Source: Rhodothermaceae bacterium
GTDB taxonomy: Bacteria > Bacteroidota > Rhodothermia > Rhodothermales > Bin80
DNA length: 64,000 nt
Assembly (NCBI GenBank): GCA_009838195.1
Contig: VXSC01000018.1
Location: 124,001 to 188,000 of the forward strand
Direction: 5' to 3'
The position numbers were made by a program, and so were the translations under genes. Position 1 is the stretch's first letter. Each line of letters begins with the position of its first letter. The notes under the pieces are model-generated. The model was not told the DNA's origin. It saw only the letters and a list, made by a program, of their open reading frames with translations, and did not search any database. Shown here piece by piece: positions 60,188-64,000 of the stretch.

Positions 60188-61294
60188 TCAAATCGTCAGG
60201 AAAGGAAAATCTTTCTGCGTATATACATCATCGTAGATCGCTTCCAGTGGAGGCAACGGGCTCTCATCAGCAAACGTAACCGATGCAGCCACCTCTGCTT
60301 TCACCTCTACATCCAACACATCCAACTCCTCGTTCGTCATCAGCGTGTTTTCCAGGATATAACTTTTCAGGCGAAGGATAGGGTCTTCATTCTTCTTTGC
60401 TTCCAGTTCTTCTTTGGTCCGATACTTTCCGGGGTCACTCATAGAGTGTCCTCGGTAGCGATAGGTTCGGATCTCCATCAAAGACGGTTTTCCTTCACGT
60501 GCCAGCGCGACGTGGTCCCGCATCGCGTGGCAGACACTGAATACATCCATCCCATCCACTAGGGATCCTGGCATGGCATAAGAGATTCCCTGTTTGAATA
60601 GATCTGTCTCGGCAGCGGAGCGGTCAACCGCGGTTCCCATCGCATACTGGTTGTTCTCAATCACGTAAATAACTGGCAGCTCATAGAGTGACGCCAGATT
60701 CAACGCCTCATGAAAAGCCCCTTGCCAAACGGCTCCGTCCCCCAAATAGCATACACACACGCCTCCGTCATTTTTGTACTGATGTGCAAACGCAATGCCT
60801 GTGGCAACGGGAATATGAGCGCCCACAATACCGTGCCCACCAAACAGTCCTTTTTCCTTGTCGAAAAAGTGCATGGAGCCGCCCTTTCCTTTTGAGCATC
60901 CATCCGCACGCCCAAACAGTTCGGCCATACACTCGTTAGAGGACATTCCTAGTGCCAGTGCGATACCATGGTCGCGATATGCCGTGATGACAGAATCCAA
61001 ACCAGGTTTTAACGCGTAGACCGATCCGGTGGAGATGGCTTCCTGACCAATATATAAGTGTAGAAAACCACCAATTTTTTGCCTGCCATACATCTGCGCT
61101 GATCGCTCCTCAAAGCGTCGCTGCAGGAGCATGTTTCGATAGATATCGCCAATGTCTGCTACGCTCAGTCCGAGATCCGAATGAGTAAACCTGTCCCCTG
61201 GATAATTCCGAAAGGTAAGTTCAGCCTCGATAGTATCATAGGAGGCTTCCGAATGGCCGTTCTGCAGCACTTTGCTTTTTGTCTTCAAAGCCAT
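60188..61294 (-). CDS. pdhA: Pyruvate dehydrogenase E1 alpha subunit
   Basis: 368 residues; binds thiamine diphosphate and decarboxylates pyruvate. The ThDP motif is YLGDGAVWQGAFHEALNLAS followed by YVIENNQYAMG. Other family blocks: HLYIGQEAISTGSVYALKPG, RADGCSKGKGGSMHFFDKEK and RYRGHSMSDPGKYRTKEELE, which includes the phosphorylation-loop region. It begins the pdhA-pdhB-pdhC cluster; 110 bases separate it from the divergent glycosyltransferase gene, so that gap holds its promoter. Confidence 0.96.
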   Translation of the reverse strand: MALKTKSKVLQNGHSEASYDTIEAELTFRNYPGDRFTHSDLGLSVADIGDIYRNMLLQRRFEERSAQMYGRQKIGGFLHLYIGQEAISTGSVYALKPGLDSVITAYRDHGIALALGMSSNECMAELFGRADGCSKGKGGSMHFFDKEKGLFGGHGIVGAHIPVATGIAFAHQYKNDGGVCVCYLGDGAVWQGAFHEALNLASLYELPVIYVIENNQYAMGTAVDRSAAETDLFKQGISYAMPGSLVDGMDVFSVCHAMRDHVALAREGKPSLMEIRTYRYRGHSMSDPGKYRTKEELEAKKNEDPILRLKSYILENTLMTNEELDVLDVEVKAEVAASVTFADESPLPPLEAIYDDVYTQKDFPFLTI

Positions 61295-61404
61295 GGCATC
61301 AGGATAAGTCAGATATCTACTTGCATTTTATCAAGTCCAACCCCTGTGTACCCTTTTGGAGCATTTGGGATCCCCACAATCTGTAGGGCTCCCTGCTGAG
61401 GACA

Positions 61405-62130
61405 ATGAATCGTACTCTCGTCATTATCCCAACCTATAACGAAGCGGAGAATATTGCTTCGGCGCTCCGCCGTGTTATGGAGCAGCCGTCCGATCTGGAT
61501 GTTTTGGTTGTGGATGATGGATCACCGGACGGTACCGCAGAGATTGTCTGCCATACGCAGTCAAGCTATCCGGGGCGGATTGACCTTCTGGAACGTTCCG
61601 GGAAGCTGGGACTGGGAACTGCCTATCTCGCCGGCTTTGCCCATGCACTGAAGCATGGATATGAGGTTATTTGCGAGATGGATGCCGATCTTTCTCATAA
61701 CCCCAATGATCTGCCGACCCTGATTGGGGCGATCAAAACCAATCAATGCGACCTGGCAATCGGCTCCAGGTACCTGAAAGGCGTACGAGTGGTGGACTGG
61801 CCACTTGGTCGATTACTGCTCAGCTATGGAGCAAGCTGGTACACACGCATTGTCACGGGATTGCCCGTCTATGATGTCACTGCAGGGTTTGTAGCCTACC
61901 ACCGCCGCGTGCTTGAATCCGTGAACCTGCAAGCGGTCCGCAGTAACGGATATTCATTTCAGGTAGAGATGAAGTATCGTGCCTGGAAAAAGGGCTTTCG
62001 CCTGTCCGAAATCCCCATTGTGTTTACGGAGCGAACCGAGGGCCAGAGTAAAATGAGTTCGGCCATTGTTCGCGAAGCTGCTTTCAAGGTTTGGGAGCTG
62101 CGTATACGCTCCCTCTTTGGAAAACTCTAA
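61405..62130 (+). CDS. Polyprenol monophosphomannose synthase-like glycosyltransferase
   Basis: 241 residues, GT2 family. Catalytic region VLVVDDGSPDGTAEIVCHTQ and the Asp-x-Asp site VICEMDADLSHNPNDLPTLI are typical of DPM1-type enzymes that make polyprenyl-phosphate mannose for glycosylation. KLGLGTAYLAGFAHALKHGY and SFQVEMKYRAWKKGFRLSEI also match. There is no membrane anchor, as in bacterial Ppm1-like catalytic domains. Divergent from the pdh operon and 43 bases before the icd gene; not clearly in an operon with it. Confidence 0.92.
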   Translation: MNRTLVIIPTYNEAENIASALRRVMEQPSDLDVLVVDDGSPDGTAEIVCHTQSSYPGRIDLLERSGKLGLGTAYLAGFAHALKHGYEVICEMDADLSHNPNDLPTLIGAIKTNQCDLAIGSRYLKGVRVVDWPLGRLLLSYGASWYTRIVTGLPVYDVTAGFVAYHRRVLESVNLQAVRSNGYSFQVEMKYRAWKKGFRLSEIPIVFTERTEGQSKMSSAIVREAAFKVWELRIRSLFGKL

Positions 62131-62173
62131 CTTCTTCCATCTTCTTAATTATCTATACATATAATCGTTGATC

Positions 62174-63433
62174 ATGTCCTATGTGCACTTGGCTTCACCC
62201 AAATCGGGGGAGCCTATCCAATTCTCCGAAGGAGCTCTGCAGGTCCCCAACAACCCGATCATTCCCTTTATTGAGGGGGATGGGATTGGGCCAGACATCT
62301 GGGCGGCTGCCCGGTTTGTACTTGACCGTGCGGTTTCCCATGTATATGGAAATGAGCGGACCATTCACTGGTTTGAGATCTATGCCGGAGACAAAGCGCA
62401 GCGTAAGTTCAGTGAATGGCTGCCGGAAGACACTCTGCAGGCAATCCGGGATTACCGTGTTGCGATTAAGGGGCCTTTGACGACACCGGTTGGCGGCGGA
62501 ATTCGGAGTCTGAATGTTGCGCTGCGCCAAAGGCTAGACCTCTATGCGTGCGTGCGTCCCACACAATATTTTTCAGGAGTCCCGTCACCCGTCCGAAATC
62601 CTGAACTGGTTGATATGATTATTTTCCGCGAAAATGCCGAAGATATTTATGCCGGGATTGAATTTGAACACGGGACAGAGGAGAATCGGCGATTCCAGGA
62701 TCTGTTTCAGGAAGTCTTCCCGGAGCGCTTTTCAAAGATCCGCTTTCCAGAAAGCAGCGGGATTGGAATCAAACCCGTCTCAGAAAAGGGGACTGAGCGG
62801 ATCGTGCGGGCTGCGATTGAGTACGCGATTACCGAACGCAAGCCCAGTGTCACGCTGGTCCACAAAGGCAATATCATGAAGTATACCGAGGGGGCATTCC
62901 GTGACTGGGGATACAAGGTCGCTGCAGACCAGTTTGGGGCAACGCCGCTGGATGGCGGCCCCTGGCATGTACTTCGTCGGGATGGGCATGAGGTGATCAT
63001 TAAAGATGTCATTGCGGATGCATTTCTGCAACAGATTTTGACCCGGCCCAAAGAGTACAGTGTCATTGCTACCATGAATCTGAACGGGGACTACATCTCG
63101 GATGCGCTTGCAGCACAGGTCGGAGGGATTGGGATTGCTCCTGGAGCCAATATCAACTACGATACCGGATTGGCCCTGTTTGAGGCAACCCACGGAACCG
63201 CGCCCAAGTATGCAGGACAGGATAAGGTCAATCCGAGTTCTGTATTGCTTTCCGGTGAAATGATGCTCCGGCATCTGGGTTGGAAAGAGGCAGCGGATGC
63301 CGTCATCGGTGCAGTCGAAAAGACGATCAGCCAAAAGCGTGTCACCTATGACTTCCACCGGTTAATGGAGGGAGCGACCCTGCTCAGCTGCAGCCAGTTT
63401 GGGCAGGCGCTGGTTGAAAACCTGAATACCTGA
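62174..63433 (+). CDS. icd: NADP-dependent isocitrate dehydrogenase
   Basis: TCA-cycle enzyme converting isocitrate to 2-oxoglutarate, about 419 residues. I start at the ATG at 62174, two codons after an in-frame TTG. Motifs: [40 protein letters not shown] (phosphate-binding Ser loop), [57 protein letters not shown] and [20 protein letters not shown]. The sequence is E. coli Icd-like. Confidence 0.97.
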   Translation: MSYVHLASPKSGEPIQFSEGALQVPNNPIIPFIEGDGIGPDIWAAARFVLDRAVSHVYGNERTIHWFEIYAGDKAQRKFSEWLPEDTLQAIRDYRVAIKGPLTTPVGGGIRSLNVALRQRLDLYACVRPTQYFSGVPSPVRNPELVDMIIFRENAEDIYAGIEFEHGTEENRRFQDLFQEVFPERFSKIRFPESSGIGIKPVSEKGTERIVRAAIEYAITERKPSVTLVHKGNIMKYTEGAFRDWGYKVAADQFGATPLDGGPWHVLRRDGHEVIIKDVIADAFLQQILTRPKEYSVIATMNLNGDYISDALAAQVGGIGIAPGANINYDTGLALFEATHGTAPKYAGQDKVNPSSVLLSGEMMLRHLGWKEAADAVIGAVEKTISQKRVTYDFHRLMEGATLLSCSQFGQALVENLNT

Positions 63434-63579
63434 CGCTGGAAACGTGCAGTTAAACTGGCTCGGTACAGGCTGGACAAAATCTATACGAAACGCAGCCCGT
63501 CAATCGTTCTTTTTCCCAGTTTTTTCTGGCACGGTAACTGCAAATAGGCGTAAAACGGAGTTTAATTCAGAATTAGCTT

Positions 63580-64000
63580 ATGATCGAGGTCCAAAATCTC
63601 AGTAAATCGTACGGTCCTGTTGAGGCCGTGCGCTCAATATCTTTTCGGGTAGATCAGGGGGAGGTCGTTGGCTTTCTGGGCCCAAACGGTGCGGGAAAGT
63701 CCACGACCATGAAGGTTATGACCGGATATCTCCCGCCCAACGAGGGGACCGTTCTCGTGGATGGCATGGATATCCGTAAAGAAGCACTCCCGGTACGGGA
63801 GCGGATAGGTTACCTGCCGGAAAGTACTCCACTGTACGCAGACATGATTACCTACGATTACTTGGAGTTTGTTGCCGCAATGCGCGGCATTTCCGCAGAG
63901 GATCGTCCGGCACGTATTCGGGCAATGACCAATGCGTGCGGTCTGCATGATGTCCTTTCAAAGCGTGTGGATGCGTTATCCAAGGGGTATCGACAGCGGG
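63580..64000 (+). CDS. ABC transporter ATP-binding protein (GldA-like), 3' cut by window edge
   Basis: First 140 codons. MIEVQNLSKSYGPVEAVRSI is the usual N-terminal strand; Walker A is VVGFLGPNGAGKSTTMKVMT. GYLPPNEGTVLVDGMDIRKE and ERIGYLPESTPLYADMITYD (Q-loop region) match gliding-motility GldA and related export ATPases. VDALSKGYRQR is the start of the signature region. The partner permease lies beyond the window. No promoter recognised; 146 bases separate it from icd. Confidence 0.92.
   Translation, partial: MIEVQNLSKSYGPVEAVRSISFRVDQGEVVGFLGPNGAGKSTTMKVMTGYLPPNEGTVLVDGMDIRKEALPVRERIGYLPESTPLYADMITYDYLEFVAAMRGISAEDRPARIRAMTNACGLHDVLSKRVDALSKGYRQR

Overview
The window looks like chromosome from a marine, heterotrophic member of the Bacteroidota/Rhodothermota lineage. 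The evidence is two TonB-dependent receptors (one with a carboxypeptidase-like N-terminal domain), a GWxTD-domain protein, three 6-bladed beta-propeller lipoproteins, a PorV-like fragment, a GldA-like ABC ATPase, formylglycine-type sulfatases, GH88 and GH13 enzymes, and a PmoA/heme-binding CxxCH lipoprotein. I cannot assign a species from sequence alone.

Layout. 0-8 kb: 3' end of a sulfatase, three diverged copies of a tiny membrane protein, an SDR oxidoreductase, a large TonB receptor and an unrecognised 319-aa protein. 8-18 kb: housekeeping genes (DUF2911, SPOR lipoprotein, deoC, BtuF/BtuC-type uptake pair, polyprenyl diphosphate synthase, GWxTD protein, CsbD-like protein, FadE). 18-26 kb: a flavin oxidoreductase, then an accessory block with two paralogous beta-propeller lipoproteins, a decayed IS21 istB relic, two overlapping genes for exported 8-cysteine peptides, a third propeller lipoprotein whose start overlaps the stop of the second peptide gene, and a membrane-anchored CPYC thioredoxin-like protein. 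26-31 kb: a second sulfatase and a beta-oxidation pair (thiolase and FadN-type multifunctional enzyme). 31-41 kb: a protein of four tandem HTH units interrupted by an 11-G tract, a DUF4097-type protein, two OsmC proteins, a GH13 enzyme, a cupin, an amidohydrolase and a second TonB receptor.

41.7-51 kb is an accessory and defence zone: an AAA ATPase overlapping a PIN-like nuclease, an AbiE-type toxin-antitoxin pair with a 61-bp duplicated promoter/operator, an HsdR-N nuclease-fold protein, a CysQ/HAL2-like phosphatase, tRNA-Pro(CGG), a 24-cysteine four-repeat lipoprotein, a third sulfatase, and a chimeric reading frame made from a truncated restriction-endonuclease-like gene and a truncated PorV-like gene. 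A decayed copy of the third sulfatase's 3' end lies 5.4 kb further on. 51-64 kb returns to core metabolism: PmoA/heme lipoprotein, GH88, a metallophosphoesterase, pyruvate dehydrogenase E2-E1beta-E1alpha, a dolichol-phosphate-mannose-synthase-like glycosyltransferase, isocitrate dehydrogenase and the start of a GldA-like ABC ATPase.

Functionally, sulfatases, GH88/GH13 enzymes and TonB receptors suggest use of sulfated or uronic-acid polysaccharides; FadE, FadN and thiolase give fatty-acid oxidation feeding acetyl-CoA to the TCA cycle. The least explained parts are the Cys-peptide/propeller/thioredoxin cassette (23.0-25.6 kb), the HTH-repeat protein with its poly-G tract (31.6-32.3 kb), the AAA/PIN pair (41.7-43.4 kb) and the 24-cysteine lipoprotein (47.9-48.5 kb).
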